Shown: positions 44,335 through 53,151 of the stretch, one piece after another
Position numbering within the stretch: the first letter of the stretch is position 1
Layout: the number at the start of each line of letters is the position of its first letter
NCBI RefSeq assembly: GCF_014698795.1
Contig: NZ_JACJTR010000009.1
Span: 62,001 to 126,000, forward strand
Length of the DNA stretch: 64,000 nucleotides
Direction of reading: 5' to 3'
Origin: Nostoc sp. FACHB-892
Lineage (GTDB): Bacteria > Cyanobacteriota > Cyanobacteriia > Cyanobacteriales > Nostocaceae
Program-made: the position numbers and the translations under genes
The notes under the pieces: model-generated
Seen by the model: only the letters and a program-made list of their open reading frames with translations
The model's database searches: none
Told to the model about the DNA's origin: nothing

Positions 44335-44395
44335 CTCTTTGTCAAAGTTAGTTTTTTTAACTAACCACAGAGGCGCACAGAACACAGAGAGAAGA
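44335..44395. repeat. Interspersed repeat fragment (CACAGAGGCGCACAGAACAC)
   Basis: AACCACAGAGGCGCACAGAA then CACAGAGAGAAG is the complement of TCTGTGTTCTCTGCGCCTCTGCGG at 29609-29632 and resembles CAGCGTCCTGTGCGTTTCTG near 47759. Three diverged copies of one repeat. There is no convincing gene between 44159 and 44741. Confidence 0.6.
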
Positions 44396-44549
44396 AATCA
44401 ATGCTTAACCCAAGCGTATTGCTTTATAGTGGAGTCAGCGATCGCAACACTAGGATTGCAGATATATCAAGGATATTCCGCGTATATTGTCGGTCAAAGG
44501 TGCAAATTCCTCGTTCGCACAAAATTAAATTGGGGTTACCCGCAGCTAA

Positions 44550-44670
44550 GGAACTTCCAACTAAAAAATATCCTATCGTGGTTTAGGCAGGGGGGCACTT
44601 AGCTGGGGGCTGGGGGAGAAAGAAAAATATGATCTGAGTAAATTGGATAATTTATTTTCTGAAAGTCTCT
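44550..44670. mobile_element. MITE-like element, copy 2 (121 bp)
   Basis: Same element as 24734-24857: left end GGAACTTCCAACTAAAAAAT, then ATCCTATCGTGGT, GGGG-rich middle, AGAAAGAAAAATATGATCTG, and right end GGATAATTTATTTTCTGAAAG. Flanked by TAA on both sides (44547-44549 and 44671-44673). The outer ends carry more changes than copy 1, so this insertion may be older. Confidence 0.8.
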
Positions 44671-44741
44671 AAATCCATGACCTCTATGATGGTGAAGAAG
44701 AGTTAATAACCAATGTCTATAGGCTAAGATAGAGTAGTTTA

Positions 44742-45248
44742 TTACTCTGGCAGAGAATAATCTCCTGATTTCCCGCCACTCTTACTTATTAAACGAATTG
44801 ATTCAATTTGAATCGACTTTTCTAAGGCTTTTGCCATATCGTATAAAGTCAAGGCAGCCACAGAAACGGCAGTTAAGGCTTCCATCTCTACACCAGTTTC
44901 AGCTTTGGTTTTGACAGTGGCTTGAATTTGATAACCAGGTAGTTGCGGTTCGGGTATAATTTCGACTGCGATTTTTTGCAAGGGCAACGGATGACACAGA
45001 GGAATTAAAGCGGCTGTTTGCTTGGCTGCCATAATCCCAGCCAATCTTGCAGTTGCCAATACATCCCCTTTTGGAACATTTCCAGCTTGAATGGCAGCGA
45101 AAGTTTCTGGCAGCATCCGCACATTGGCCGCGGCTACTGCTTGGCGGACGGTGGGTGATTTATCAGACACATCTACCATCTGTGCCTGTCCGTGTTGATC
45201 TAGATGGGTTAAGTTGGCAAAATTAGATGGAAAATTATCTTGCGCCAT
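44742..45248 (-). CDS. moaC: Cyclic pyranopterin monophosphate synthase
   Basis: 168 residues. With MoaA it converts GTP-derived intermediate to cyclic pyranopterin monophosphate, the first step of molybdenum cofactor synthesis. Family motifs: [30 protein letters not shown], and [20 protein letters not shown] with the catalytic Lys near LYDMAKA. Length is normal. It is divergent from tRNA-Arg with only 34 bases between. No other moa gene is adjacent. Confidence 0.95.
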   Translation of the reverse strand: MAQDNFPSNFANLTHLDQHGQAQMVDVSDKSPTVRQAVAAANVRMLPETFAAIQAGNVPKGDVLATARLAGIMAAKQTAALIPLCHPLPLQKIAVEIIPEPQLPGYQIQATVKTKAETGVEMEALTAVSVAALTLYDMAKALEKSIQIESIRLISKSGGKSGDYSLPE

Positions 45249-45269
45249 TTAGTTAGAACGTGTTAATAT
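45240..45269 (+). promoter_or_regulatory. Candidate promoter of tRNA-Arg
   Basis: TTGCGC (45240-45245) and TAATAT (45264-45269) are spaced by 18 bases and lie just before the tRNA; the -35 region overlaps the moaC start codon. Confidence 0.35.
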
Positions 45270-45282
45270 AGATTGTCGGTAA

Positions 45283-45356
45283 GGGCGTGTAGCTCAGTGG
45301 ACTAGAGCACGTGGCTACGGACCACGGTGTCGGGGGTTCGAATCCCTCCTCGCCCG
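45283..45356 (+). tRNA. trnR-ACG: tRNA-Arg(ACG)
   Basis: 74 nt: acceptor GGGCGTG / CTCGCCC (one U-U mismatch), D-arm GCTCAGTGGACTAGAGC, anticodon stem-loop GTGGCTACGGACCAC with ACG at 34-36, T-arm CGGGGGTTCGAATCCCTC. CCA is not encoded. ACG is usually edited to ICG to read CGN codons. Confidence 0.95.
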
Positions 45357-45410
45357 TTTTAAAAGGCTAAGAGTTGAAAATTAGGAGTGAGAGATCTAAG
45401 ATCCTCACTC

Positions 45411-46649
45411 CTAACTTTTTAAGTTTTTCAAGGCGTAGGCATCTGGAGCTAGACCTAGTGCAAAGCGCAGCGAGTTGGATAGGTTTTTGCTCGACTGGGT
45501 AAGGAAAAGGACAAGTGCAACAGAAGTAATCGCAGCACCATAGCCAAACATATCTCGGTAGCCTACCTGTTCGGCAATAATACCCAGAAGAGGAGCCGCG
45601 ATCGCAATTCCCAAGTCAAGTCCAGCTATACATATAGCAAAAATTTGCCCTCGTTCTTGTGGTAGTGAGCGGTCTGCCATCATTGTCACCATCATGGAGA
45701 TGAGTGTACCGCTACCAGCACCTTCAGCGATCGCAGCCAGTAAGAAAAACATCACGGTGTCAGCCTGCCACAGTAGTATTAACGCTAAAACATAGCAAAA
45801 AATACCAAATGTGATAAATAAACCACGACCAAAGCGATCGCTTGCCTTACCAGCAAAGACTCTGATACTAAAACTAGAAATTGCCGCAACTGTAAAAAAC
45901 AGTCCACCATTGAAGTCCACATCAGTGGATTTGAGGAATAACGACACAAAAGTATGTACAGCACCGAGGGATAAACCAACCAACAACATAACTATTGTTG
46001 GAACTCTCACCCGTGGACTGGCCAAAATTTGCCAAAAGTTGCGATTGTTTTCTTCTGTTAGCTGTTGTGTCTGCACTGGTGGATTCGTGACTTGTACAAT
46101 CTCTAAGAGAGCGACAAAACCCAATTCGGCACAGAAGAGAAATAATATCCCGTAACCACTTGTAGCTTCCAAATACCCACCCAAGGCAGGGCCAATTGCT
46201 AAACCAAGGGGAGTTGCTAAGGTCATGTAACCAATGATTTCGCCACGAGTTTCAGTGGGAGCTAAATCTGCAACTAAGGCACTGTAGCCAGTGGTAAAAG
46301 CGGCAACACTAATGCCGTGAAAAATCCGCACCAGGATTAATAACCCAAGAGATTGGGTTGCCAAGTAACCGAAAGGTGCGATCGCAGCTACTATCGTACC
46401 AATCAATAAGGTAATTTTTCGACCACGTTCATCGGCTAACCGTCCCAGCATCGGGCGAGATAGCAATAAGCCAATGGCGAAACTGCCCATCACAATCCCA
46501 ATTTCTTGCTTACTTGCGCCCACATTATCGATGTAAAGCGGTAAGGTTGGTAAGAGCGCAGACAAACTCGACCAGAATAATAAACCTGCCGTAAATAAAA
46601 CCAGCAGATTGCGCCGCAGTTTGGTATCAAAGGTATTAAATGCTTTCAA
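45411..46649 (-). CDS. MFS transporter
   Basis: 412 residues with twelve hydrophobic helices. MFS signature between helices 2 and 3: GLLLSRPMLGRLADERGRKI; between 8 and 9: RVFAGKASDRFGRG. The central loop is short, typical of the DHA1 drug-exporter group. The frame starts at TTG 46649 (MKAFNTFDTKLRRNL if translated as Met); no ATG or GTG gives a full first helix, so a TTG start is likely. Substrate unknown. It ends near tRNA-Arg. Confidence 0.88.
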   Translation of the reverse strand: MKAFNTFDTKLRRNLLVLFTAGLLFWSSLSALLPTLPLYIDNVGASKQEIGIVMGSFAIGLLLSRPMLGRLADERGRKITLLIGTIVAAIAPFGYLATQSLGLLILVRIFHGISVAAFTTGYSALVADLAPTETRGEIIGYMTLATPLGLAIGPALGGYLEATSGYGILFLFCAELGFVALLEIVQVTNPPVQTQQLTEENNRNFWQILASPRVRVPTIVMLLVGLSLGAVHTFVSLFLKSTDVDFNGGLFFTVAAISSFSIRVFAGKASDRFGRGLFITFGIFCYVLALILLWQADTVMFFLLAAIAEGAGSGTLISMMVTMMADRSLPQERGQIFAICIAGLDLGIAIAAPLLGIIAEQVGYRDMFGYGAAITSVALVLFLTQSSKNLSNSLRFALGLAPDAYALKNLKS

Positions 46650-46675
46650 AGTAGATGCAATTTAATGGTTTTTGT

Positions 46676-46735
46676 CATCAGTCATTTGTCCTTTGTTGCT
46701 CGTAACTAATGACCAATGACTAATAACTATTGTTA
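46676..46735. repeat. Heptamer (STRR-type) repeat array
   Basis: CTAATGACCAATGACTAATA preceded by the complementary GTCATTTGTCC. It sits between the MFS transporter and GT2 gene ends and abuts the GT2 stop, as in the other arrays of this window. Confidence 0.75.
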
Positions 46736-46737
46736 CG

Positions 46738-47751
46738 TTACTTAACATTTTTTGCTACTACTTCTCTCACGCGATAAATGGGCCGCCCTTGGGATTCGTG
46801 GTATGTACGCATAAGTAGTTCCGCCAAAAGTCCAAAGCAAAACAACTGCACTCCAGTTACTAGCAGGAGAACTGCCAAAATCAGCAAGGGGCGATTGCCA
46901 ATCATCTGGCCTAAAGCTAATTTGACGAAAGTCAAGTAAATTCCGATCGCAGTTCCCGAAAACATTGAAATCAAACCCAACAGCCCAAAAACGTGCATTG
47001 GGCGGGTGAGGAATTTTTTCATAAACAGAATGGTTAACAAATCCATCAACACCCGGAATGTCCGCCAAATCCCATACTTACTACGGCCAAAGCGGCGGGC
47101 GTGATGACGCACTGGCATTTCGGTAATTCTAGCTCCTTCGATGTACGCCAGCGCAGGTAAAAATCGGTGTAATTCTCCGTAGAGGTTCATATCTGCTAGC
47201 AGTTCTGCACGATAGGCTTTTAGCGAACAGCCATAGTCATGAATATTCACGCTAGTGGTACGGCGAATTAGCCAATTGGCAATTTTGGAAGGAAGTAACC
47301 GATTTACGGCACCATCTTGGCGTTTTTGCCGCCAACCACTTACCAAATCGTAACCCTCATCCAACTTTGCTAATAACATAGGGATATCAGCCGGATCATT
47401 CTGGAGATCAGCATCTAATGTGACGATCGCTTTCCCGACTGCATAGTAAAATCCAGCAGCCATCGCCGCAGTTTGTCCATAGTTGCGACGCAAAATCACC
47501 GCTTTTAAATCAGTGCGGGTTTGCGCCTGCTTTTTGAGAAAATCCCCAGAACCATCTGTAGAACCATCATCTACACAAATGATTTCATAATTTATCTGAC
47601 TAGAGGATAAAGTAGATGCGATCGCATCTAATAAAAGCGGTAGACTTTCCACCTCGTTATGTATCGGCACCACGACCGAAACATCTGGGACAATTGCAGA
47701 AATCGCCCCATTTTCCCCAGTCAACCCTTGATCAATCAACCCACTCCTCAT
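46738..47751 (-). CDS. Glycosyltransferase family 2, DPM1/ArnC-like
   Basis: 337 residues: GT-A domain with VSVVVPIHNEVESLPLLLDA, DDGSTDGSG, DADLQNDPADIP, and GCSLKAYRAELLADM; then two membrane helices at the C-terminus (about 255-310). This is the polyprenyl-phosphate glycosyltransferase type that makes a lipid-linked sugar donor at the cytoplasmic face. It begins five bases after the NlpC/P60 gene, so the two form one transcript with a cell-envelope theme. Confidence 0.9.
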   Translation of the reverse strand: MRSGLIDQGLTGENGAISAIVPDVSVVVPIHNEVESLPLLLDAIASTLSSSQINYEIICVDDGSTDGSGDFLKKQAQTRTDLKAVILRRNYGQTAAMAAGFYYAVGKAIVTLDADLQNDPADIPMLLAKLDEGYDLVSGWRQKRQDGAVNRLLPSKIANWLIRRTTSVNIHDYGCSLKAYRAELLADMNLYGELHRFLPALAYIEGARITEMPVRHHARRFGRSKYGIWRTFRVLMDLLTILFMKKFLTRPMHVFGLLGLISMFSGTAIGIYLTFVKLALGQMIGNRPLLILAVLLLVTGVQLFCFGLLAELLMRTYHESQGRPIYRVREVVAKNVK

Positions 47752-47756
47752 ATACC

Positions 47757-48470
47757 TCAGCGTCCTGTGCGTTTCTGTGGTTCGTAACTCTTGATAACTC
47801 TACCAGCACCTCGTAGCTGCTGATAGTACGACTGACTAACTGCATCTCCCTGTTCCGAGAGAATATCAATCCCAATCCCATCCCGTCCCTGATCTTTCCC
47901 AGAACTATGGATGTAATAACCATCCCCCAAATGAAGTCCGACATGGGTTGCTTTTTGGCTAGTTCCAAAGAATACCAGATCCCCGGCTGCTAATTCTGCA
48001 ATAGTAATTGGTTGGGTAAATCCTTCCTGTTGATAGGCATCTCTAGGTAACCAAATACCCACCGAAGCAAATGCCGCCTGCATCAACCCCGAACAATCAT
48101 AATTTGGCCCAACTGTACCACCCCAAAGGTAATAATTTGAGTGTTGCATTGCTTTTTGAGTAAAGGCAATGACATCTGCGAGAAGTTTCTTAATCTCAGA
48201 TTCAGAAAATGTTGCAGCCTGATAAGGTACAGTAGCAGATTGTAATGAATCAAAATCTAAAAGAGATACCCATCCCGGATAGTCATCTTCACATAAATAC
48301 ACCTCGACAGCTAAATTTTGATGATTTGATGTTACCCATAAATGTCGTCCAGAGGCGGCTTGAGTTGCTAAACGCGTACATTCAGGAGAATCATATAAAT
48401 TCAGATTAGCTAAACACTGATACTCCCCTGATTTTGGATTTTGGATTTGTGATTTTAAATTAAAGGACAT
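47757..48470 (-). CDS. Gamma-D-glutamyl-L-diamino acid endopeptidase (NlpC/P60, C40)
   Basis: 237 residues. N-terminal SH3-like domain (about 14-75, EYQCLANLNLYDSPECTRLA), C-terminal NlpC/P60 domain with Cys126 (YDCSG), His176 (ATHVGLH) and His188 (GYYIHSS). The spacing matches the solved N. punctiforme and A. variabilis enzymes that cut L-Ala-gamma-D-Glu-meso-Dap peptides during cell-wall recycling. Starting at ATG 48470 gives Cys its published number 126, so I prefer it to 48506. The start lies ten bases from the divergent gene at 48480, so the two 5' ends are head to head. Confidence 0.93.
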   Translation of the reverse strand: MSFNLKSQIQNPKSGEYQCLANLNLYDSPECTRLATQAASGRHLWVTSNHQNLAVEVYLCEDDYPGWVSLLDFDSLQSATVPYQAATFSESEIKKLLADVIAFTQKAMQHSNYYLWGGTVGPNYDCSGLMQAAFASVGIWLPRDAYQQEGFTQPITIAELAAGDLVFFGTSQKATHVGLHLGDGYYIHSSGKDQGRDGIGIDILSEQGDAVSQSYYQQLRGAGRVIKSYEPQKRTGR

Positions 48471-48479
48471 TATTAGAGA

Positions 48480-49412
48480 ATGGTTTTTTTTAATAAAGAC
48501 GAGCAACTGGAAAACCTTGGTAATGGCATTTTAGATGCAACTTGGACAGCATTTCCGACCTTAGCGCGTAACCAAATTGCCATGACTTGGGTTGTTTACG
48601 ATCCTCCAGTGCGAGTAAATACTGGTGGTGCGCTAACTCCCAACGCTTTTTGGGATCATCCAGTTCGCGGTTTTACTTATCGTGGTGTTGAGCGGATTTA
48701 TCCCGCCAGTGTAGTCAAACTATTTTACCTAGTGGCGGTAAACGAATGGCTAGAAAAAGGTATGACTCAATACTCCAAGGAGTTGGAGCGAGCCTTGCGA
48801 GATATGATTGTGGACTCTAGTAATGATGCTACCAGCTTGGTTGTGGATATTTTGAGTGGCACTACATCAGGGCCAGAATTACCAACCGGGCCTTTTGAAA
48901 CTTGGAAATACCAGCGTAATATTGTTAACCGCTATTACCAATCATTGGGTTGGGAAGAAATGGAAACAATTAATGTCTGTCAAAAAACTTGGGGTGATGG
49001 CCCATACGGACGGGAACGGGCATTTGTAGGAGAGTTACTAGAAAATCGCAATATGTTGACTACAAATGCGATCGCTCGGTTACTGCATAGTATTGTAGGT
49101 GGGGTAGCGGTTTCAAGTGGGCGATCGCAAGCAATGATGGCTTTGCTCAAACGTCCCCTCAACGATTTACCCACTGACACCGAGGAAAATCAGGTAACAG
49201 GTTTCTTGGGCGGTGGACTGACTGAAAATGCTCAAATTTGGTCAAAAGCAGGTTGGACAAGTCAAGTTCGCCATGATGCAGCATATATTGAAATACCAGA
49301 ACAGCGCCCTTATCTTTTAGTCGTATTTACTGAAGGTAAAGCCCAGGCTAAGAGCCAGGATATTTTGCCCTTTGTTTCTAAATTAGTTGCCGAAGCTATT
49401 AGCAGCTTATAA
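48480..49412 (+). CDS. Class A beta-lactamase-like serine hydrolase
   Basis: 310 residues with the penicillin-binding/beta-lactamase fold: Ser77-Val-Val-Lys80 (PASVVKL), SSND near 113-116, and WSKAGW near residue 258 in place of KTG. No signal peptide is seen, which is odd for a true beta-lactamase; it may act on a muropeptide in the cytoplasm (inference). Its neighbour on the other strand is a muropeptide peptidase, so a wall-recycling role is plausible. Resistance cannot be inferred. Confidence 0.82.
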   Translation: MVFFNKDEQLENLGNGILDATWTAFPTLARNQIAMTWVVYDPPVRVNTGGALTPNAFWDHPVRGFTYRGVERIYPASVVKLFYLVAVNEWLEKGMTQYSKELERALRDMIVDSSNDATSLVVDILSGTTSGPELPTGPFETWKYQRNIVNRYYQSLGWEEMETINVCQKTWGDGPYGRERAFVGELLENRNMLTTNAIARLLHSIVGGVAVSSGRSQAMMALLKRPLNDLPTDTEENQVTGFLGGGLTENAQIWSKAGWTSQVRHDAAYIEIPEQRPYLLVVFTEGKAQAKSQDILPFVSKLVAEAISSL

Positions 49413-49455
49413 TTTACTTCTGTGAACTTAAGTGAAATCGACGGTTAGGAACCCC

Positions 49456-49538
49456 GCCTACACAGGCAAAACGCACCTCCGTGAGCTCAAACCCTCAATT
49501 TTTTCTTAGTCCGCGGAGGCGGACTTTGTTTGTGTAGC
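49456..49538. repeat. Long hairpin repeat (26-base arms)
   Basis: GCCTACACAGGCAAAACGCA-CCTCCG pairs imperfectly with CGGAGGCGGACTTTGTTTG-TGTAGC over 26 bases. Copies of the right arm occur at 31034-31090, and a related stem at 1930-1955. It has no coding content; likely a mobile hairpin repeat. Confidence 0.7.
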
Positions 49539-49565
49539 TGCGAATTCCATTCGCCCCGGCTATTT

Positions 49566-51314
49566 CTATTTCAACTGAAATTCATCAAACTTCAATACTT
49601 CCGAATCAGGCTTGCGAGTATCAAAGCGATAACTACTTATCGTACCCGTCCCCGTATCAAAGATACTGAAAACCGTAATATCATTACTAGCAATATAAGG
49701 CATCGGCTTCCCATCATCGCCAAGCAAGGGAGCAATTGTTGGCACTATCGGTTCTAACCCATTGGGATCACCAAGCTTAACATAATCCTCTTGATATCCA
49801 ATTGGTACTTCTCGCTTTCTGTCACCCCAAGCAGCGCCGTAAGTATTACCCACATTAGATGTTTCCAGAAAGTGCATTCCACTCGGACTAACAAAGCGGT
49901 TCCACAAATGGGAATGCCCATAAAATACTAATTGCACATCAGCCGCTTCTAATAAAGGAACAACGTCACGGTTAATATAATCTGCGTCTTTCGGGTATTC
50001 ATAACGCACTGCTTTGATATTATTCCCATCCCGTTCAATTATCTGAACTGGTTCTGTATAAGCAGGAACTATATTATCACCCAGAGTGTGGGGTGGATGA
50101 TGAAACATTACAACTTTGTATTTTGCTTGTTTAAATTCAAGACTATTTAGTTCTGCCTCTAGCCAATTGTACTGCTTGCTGCCTTTAGTAATTGGCTCAT
50201 AAATTAGCTGTCCATAACCCCAATTTTCAGGATTATTTAAATCCTTTTCGGCTTCTCGATATCTACCCTTACGCTTTCCATTTAAGCTAGGAGTCCGCCA
50301 CATATTTGTAGCGTACAGTACCACCAAACGCACATCACCAAAGCTGATTGCATAATACCTTTTTCCACCCTCTTTACTTTTAGGTAAAGAAAAAATTTCT
50401 TCGTAGGTATTAGTATTAAAAGAATTATCTATTAAAGATTTGTCCTGATAGATTCTTTGAGCAACTGCACGGGGAATTGTATCATCAAATTCATCATTTA
50501 AACTTCCCATCCTGCCAAATCGCCCCATCACCTCATGATTACCAATGCAAGTAAACATGGGTGCGTGTTGAATTATTTTTCCACCAGTGTAGGTTGTCTT
50601 AACGTCATTGTACGTCATTTCATATTTAGCACGACCTTGTAAACCGGGAAACAACGCACCACCCTTATTATCATCAAACCATTCTGAGGCGCGATCGCTA
50701 ACATTGACTAAATCACCAGCAAACCATACTCCATCAACTCGTCCAACTGTTTCTACCACTTTTTGCAGATTTGCTGCTGTCATCGGCTTTAATTGATGAT
50801 CTGAAGTGAGTAAAATTTTTAATGGTGTATCTGGTTTGGGAGTAGCTGCAAGGGTAAAAACATCGCTGTTAACAGTTTCGCCATCTTCTCGCACACTGGT
50901 GACGCGATAATTTACCCGCAAATGAGTCAACCCAGTTACTTCAGCTTCATGTCGCCAGATGTCACGCTGGACGGTTTTTTGATAAACTTGCCCATCTTGG
51001 GTTTGGTTGGCAACTCTTGAGTGTTGGTCTTCACGGGTGCGACTGAGTTTGATAGTATTTGCCTTAGCAGTTAGTTTAAGATTTTCACCATAGGTTACTG
51101 TGTGATTAACACCAGCAAACTCAGTAAACCAAACTACTCGCACTGAGGTTTCAGTTGGCAACTGCAAAAATGGGTCGGTGAGCAGTTGGGGTGCTGATGT
51201 CATAATTGTTTGCCCAAATGAACGCACACTTAACAGAGTAAAGCATATAACAAGCGCAAGCATAGGCACTAAGGATATTTTATGGCTGCGTAAGCGCCTA
51301 AACGTAAATAACAT
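49566..51314 (-). CDS. Secreted metallophosphoesterase with Fn3-like N-terminal domain
   Basis: 582 residues. An N-terminal signal or anchor helix (ISLVPMLALVICFTLLSVRS), a beta-sandwich domain (about 45-165, FLQLPTETSVRVVWFTEFAG as in purple acid phosphatases), then a calcineurin-like phosphoesterase core: LLTSDHQL, GDLV, CIGNHEVMG, FHHPPHT and FYGHSHLW. It resembles purple acid phosphatase-like proteins and should act outside the cytoplasm, freeing phosphate. Metal residues seem complete. Substrate unknown. Confidence 0.87.
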   Translation of the reverse strand: MLFTFRRLRSHKISLVPMLALVICFTLLSVRSFGQTIMTSAPQLLTDPFLQLPTETSVRVVWFTEFAGVNHTVTYGENLKLTAKANTIKLSRTREDQHSRVANQTQDGQVYQKTVQRDIWRHEAEVTGLTHLRVNYRVTSVREDGETVNSDVFTLAATPKPDTPLKILLTSDHQLKPMTAANLQKVVETVGRVDGVWFAGDLVNVSDRASEWFDDNKGGALFPGLQGRAKYEMTYNDVKTTYTGGKIIQHAPMFTCIGNHEVMGRFGRMGSLNDEFDDTIPRAVAQRIYQDKSLIDNSFNTNTYEEIFSLPKSKEGGKRYYAISFGDVRLVVLYATNMWRTPSLNGKRKGRYREAEKDLNNPENWGYGQLIYEPITKGSKQYNWLEAELNSLEFKQAKYKVVMFHHPPHTLGDNIVPAYTEPVQIIERDGNNIKAVRYEYPKDADYINRDVVPLLEAADVQLVFYGHSHLWNRFVSPSGMHFLETSNVGNTYGAAWGDRKREVPIGYQEDYVKLGDPNGLEPIVPTIAPLLGDDGKPMPYIASNDITVFSIFDTGTGTISSYRFDTRKPDSEVLKFDEFQLK

Positions 51315-51384
51315 ATAAAATTTTTAAGAGATTTACCGACTGAATATAATCTTATTATTAGCCTTTTAGCAAACATTTTCAAAA

Positions 51385-51543
51385 ATGGCTCAAGAGGCAA
51401 AACTCCAATGGGAAAATTGTAAAACTCTCACACAACTACAGCACCAGTTAACTGATGTCTTCAAAGAAATTACACCTGAGATGTTTGCCTCTGTGACTTT
51501 TTACGACTTTCTTCTTGAAACCTTATTTATCGCAGCTTCATAA
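51385..51543 (+). CDS. Short ORF, possible gene remnant (52 aa)
   Basis: Reads MAQEAKLQWENCKTLTQLQH, QLTDVFKEITPEMFASVTFY, DFLLETLFIAAS. The sequence is protein-like, but upstream shows no ribosome site. It could be the 3' end of a transposase or another lost gene; I cannot assign it. It lies in the 51315-51655 gap, otherwise empty. Confidence 0.35.
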   Translation: MAQEAKLQWENCKTLTQLQHQLTDVFKEITPEMFASVTFYDFLLETLFIAAS

Positions 51544-51655
51544 AGAATTGGTATTACAAGCTTGAATAACTTGACAGATTATTTGTCGTTGCGCTCAAAT
51601 AATCTGTCGCTTTACAAATTGGGAAGATAAAACCACTGAACTTTTAGTTAATACT

Positions 51656-52291
51656 TTATTGTTGGCAATACATATTCTCTGTTAAAGTTGAACCTGGTTG
51701 CGGTGAGCCAAAAACCTGTACAAAGCGATGTATACTACCGTTACTTACTAATGAATAGCCAATCCCTATTTCTGTATGGTAAGGGCTTAAAATATTTGCT
51801 CGATGATTGGGGCTGCTCATCCACCAATTTACTGCTTCAGCAGCGGTAATATTAGGATATTGTTGATAAATGTTTTCTCCATAAGAAATTGGTTGATAAC
51901 CAGCTCGCATAATACGATCAATCTCTCTGGAACCATCTGAGCCAATATGGTTAAAATCTCTGTTCTCTGGTTTAATATAATAATCATTATGTTCAGCCAA
52001 ATCTTTTGCATGACACGCGGCTGCAATGCTTAATATTGTTGAATGTTGCAGTGGCGGTAAACCATATTTTTGTCGTTCAACATTAGTTAATCGCAGGACT
52101 TCAAGACTTTCTTCGTTGTTCCCTGTCGACCAAGAAACGCTACTATTTTCACCAACATTAATTCCACCAAAACCACTAGTAGCGCCAAGTGGACTTTGAG
52201 CTTTCACTGAACTAATGGAAAATGAGAATACTAACACTAACGCAGATAGGGGAAGAAATGTTTTTAGCAAGGGTTTATTACTTGTAAGCAT
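51656..52291 (-). CDS. CAP-domain (SCP/PR1-like) secreted protein
   Basis: 211 residues: signal peptide 1-32 (SALVLVFSFSISSVKAQ), then a CAP domain (about 65-205) with ERQKYGLPPLQHSTILSIAA, SYGENIYQQYPNITAAEAVN, and WMSSPNHRANILSPYHTEIG. The two His and two Glu of the CAP cavity are present. Secreted CAP proteins are widespread; bacterial roles are largely unknown. Confidence 0.88.
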   Translation of the reverse strand: MLTSNKPLLKTFLPLSALVLVFSFSISSVKAQSPLGATSGFGGINVGENSSVSWSTGNNEESLEVLRLTNVERQKYGLPPLQHSTILSIAAACHAKDLAEHNDYYIKPENRDFNHIGSDGSREIDRIMRAGYQPISYGENIYQQYPNITAAEAVNWWMSSPNHRANILSPYHTEIGIGYSLVSNGSIHRFVQVFGSPQPGSTLTENMYCQQ

Positions 52292-53027
52292 AGTATTTTA
52301 GTTGCTAGATATTACTTCGTATTTACGATTAATTTACTTCTTAAGTAAAAATAAGTTTTGAAAATTTTAATCTCTTTTGCATCTTTATCATAACTGAAAT
52401 TATTTCATAGTTACAAAAGGTTAAAGTTTTCAATAAAGATTACTACTCTATAAATATAGAGTAACCTTAAAAACGCAAAAAGATATTGATACTTTTTTTA
52501 GAAAAACTTAAACGTTTTACATACGACTTATAGGAGTTACATCACCCTATATTAAGCTCATCTTTGTAAATAATTGATATAAAATATTTACAGAAGTTAA
52601 AACATAAAAATAATAGGAATAATAATCATGTTAATAAGCTGTCATACATTTAAATTGCACATTTTTTCGTGTTGGCTGTTAACTGTTGACGGTTGACAGT
52701 TAACCGTTATCGGTCAACAAACTTCATGAGAAATTGTGCAATTCAAAAGCCGAATAGCTTAGTGAAATATAATTGCGCTTTATGATTGCTCATTTAGTTC
52801 CATTTTCAGTGGGACAAGTGAGACAGTAAATACAAGTGAAGCTACAACCCTTAGAGTATAAAAGGTTAAGTGGTGTTCCACCCCCCTATCCGTGAAAATG
52901 TCTTTAATACAAGAATTTTGAATTGTTAACTATACCTTTTAGTGTATGGTAGAGGCTACCGAGGAAGATCCTGATTGAAAAGCCTGCTAATCTTTTGAAA
53001 AGACTAGCAGGCATGGCTTATCATCAA
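52292..53027. other. Long AT-rich gap with a GTTAAC palindrome repeat
   Basis: No credible gene in about 736 bases. It holds GTTAACTGTTGACGGTTGAC and AGTTAACCGTTATCGGTCAAC near 52677-52719, related to GACTGTTGACTGTTGACTGT near 37911-37930. The 3' end carries the tRNA-Pro terminator. The rest is AT-rich and could hold a small RNA, but nothing is recognised. Confidence 0.35.
52978..53012 (-). terminator. Terminator after tRNA-Pro
   Basis: GCCTGCTA-TCTTTT pairs with AAAAGA-TAGCAGGC over about 14 bases; read on the minus strand a TTTT run follows. It is 15 bases after the tRNA 3' end. Confidence 0.8.
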
Positions 53028-53101
53028 TCGGAGCGGCGGGATTCGAACCCACGACCTCCACTACCCCAAAGTGGCGCGCTACCAAGCTGCGCTACGCCCC
53101 G
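53028..53101 (-). tRNA. trnP-GGG: tRNA-Pro(GGG)
   Basis: 74 nt on the minus strand: CGGGGCG acceptor with CGCTCCG (one G-U), D-arm GCGCAGCTTGGTAGCGC, anticodon arm CCACTTTGGGGTAGTGG with GGG at 34-36, T-arm GTGGGTTCGAATCCCGC. CCA not encoded. Followed by a strong hairpin. Confidence 0.95.
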
Positions 53102-53151
53102 GTCAGAATTACTATCATATAGCAAAACTATAGGATAATCAAGAGGCAAAT

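Noticed and set aside
44339..44602. Plus-strand ORF in the MITE region
   Set aside because: It is made of repeat and MITE sequence; no conserved protein features.
48480..49412. Antibiotic-resistance beta-lactamase
   Set aside because: No signal peptide and a KAG instead of KTG motif; context points to wall recycling.
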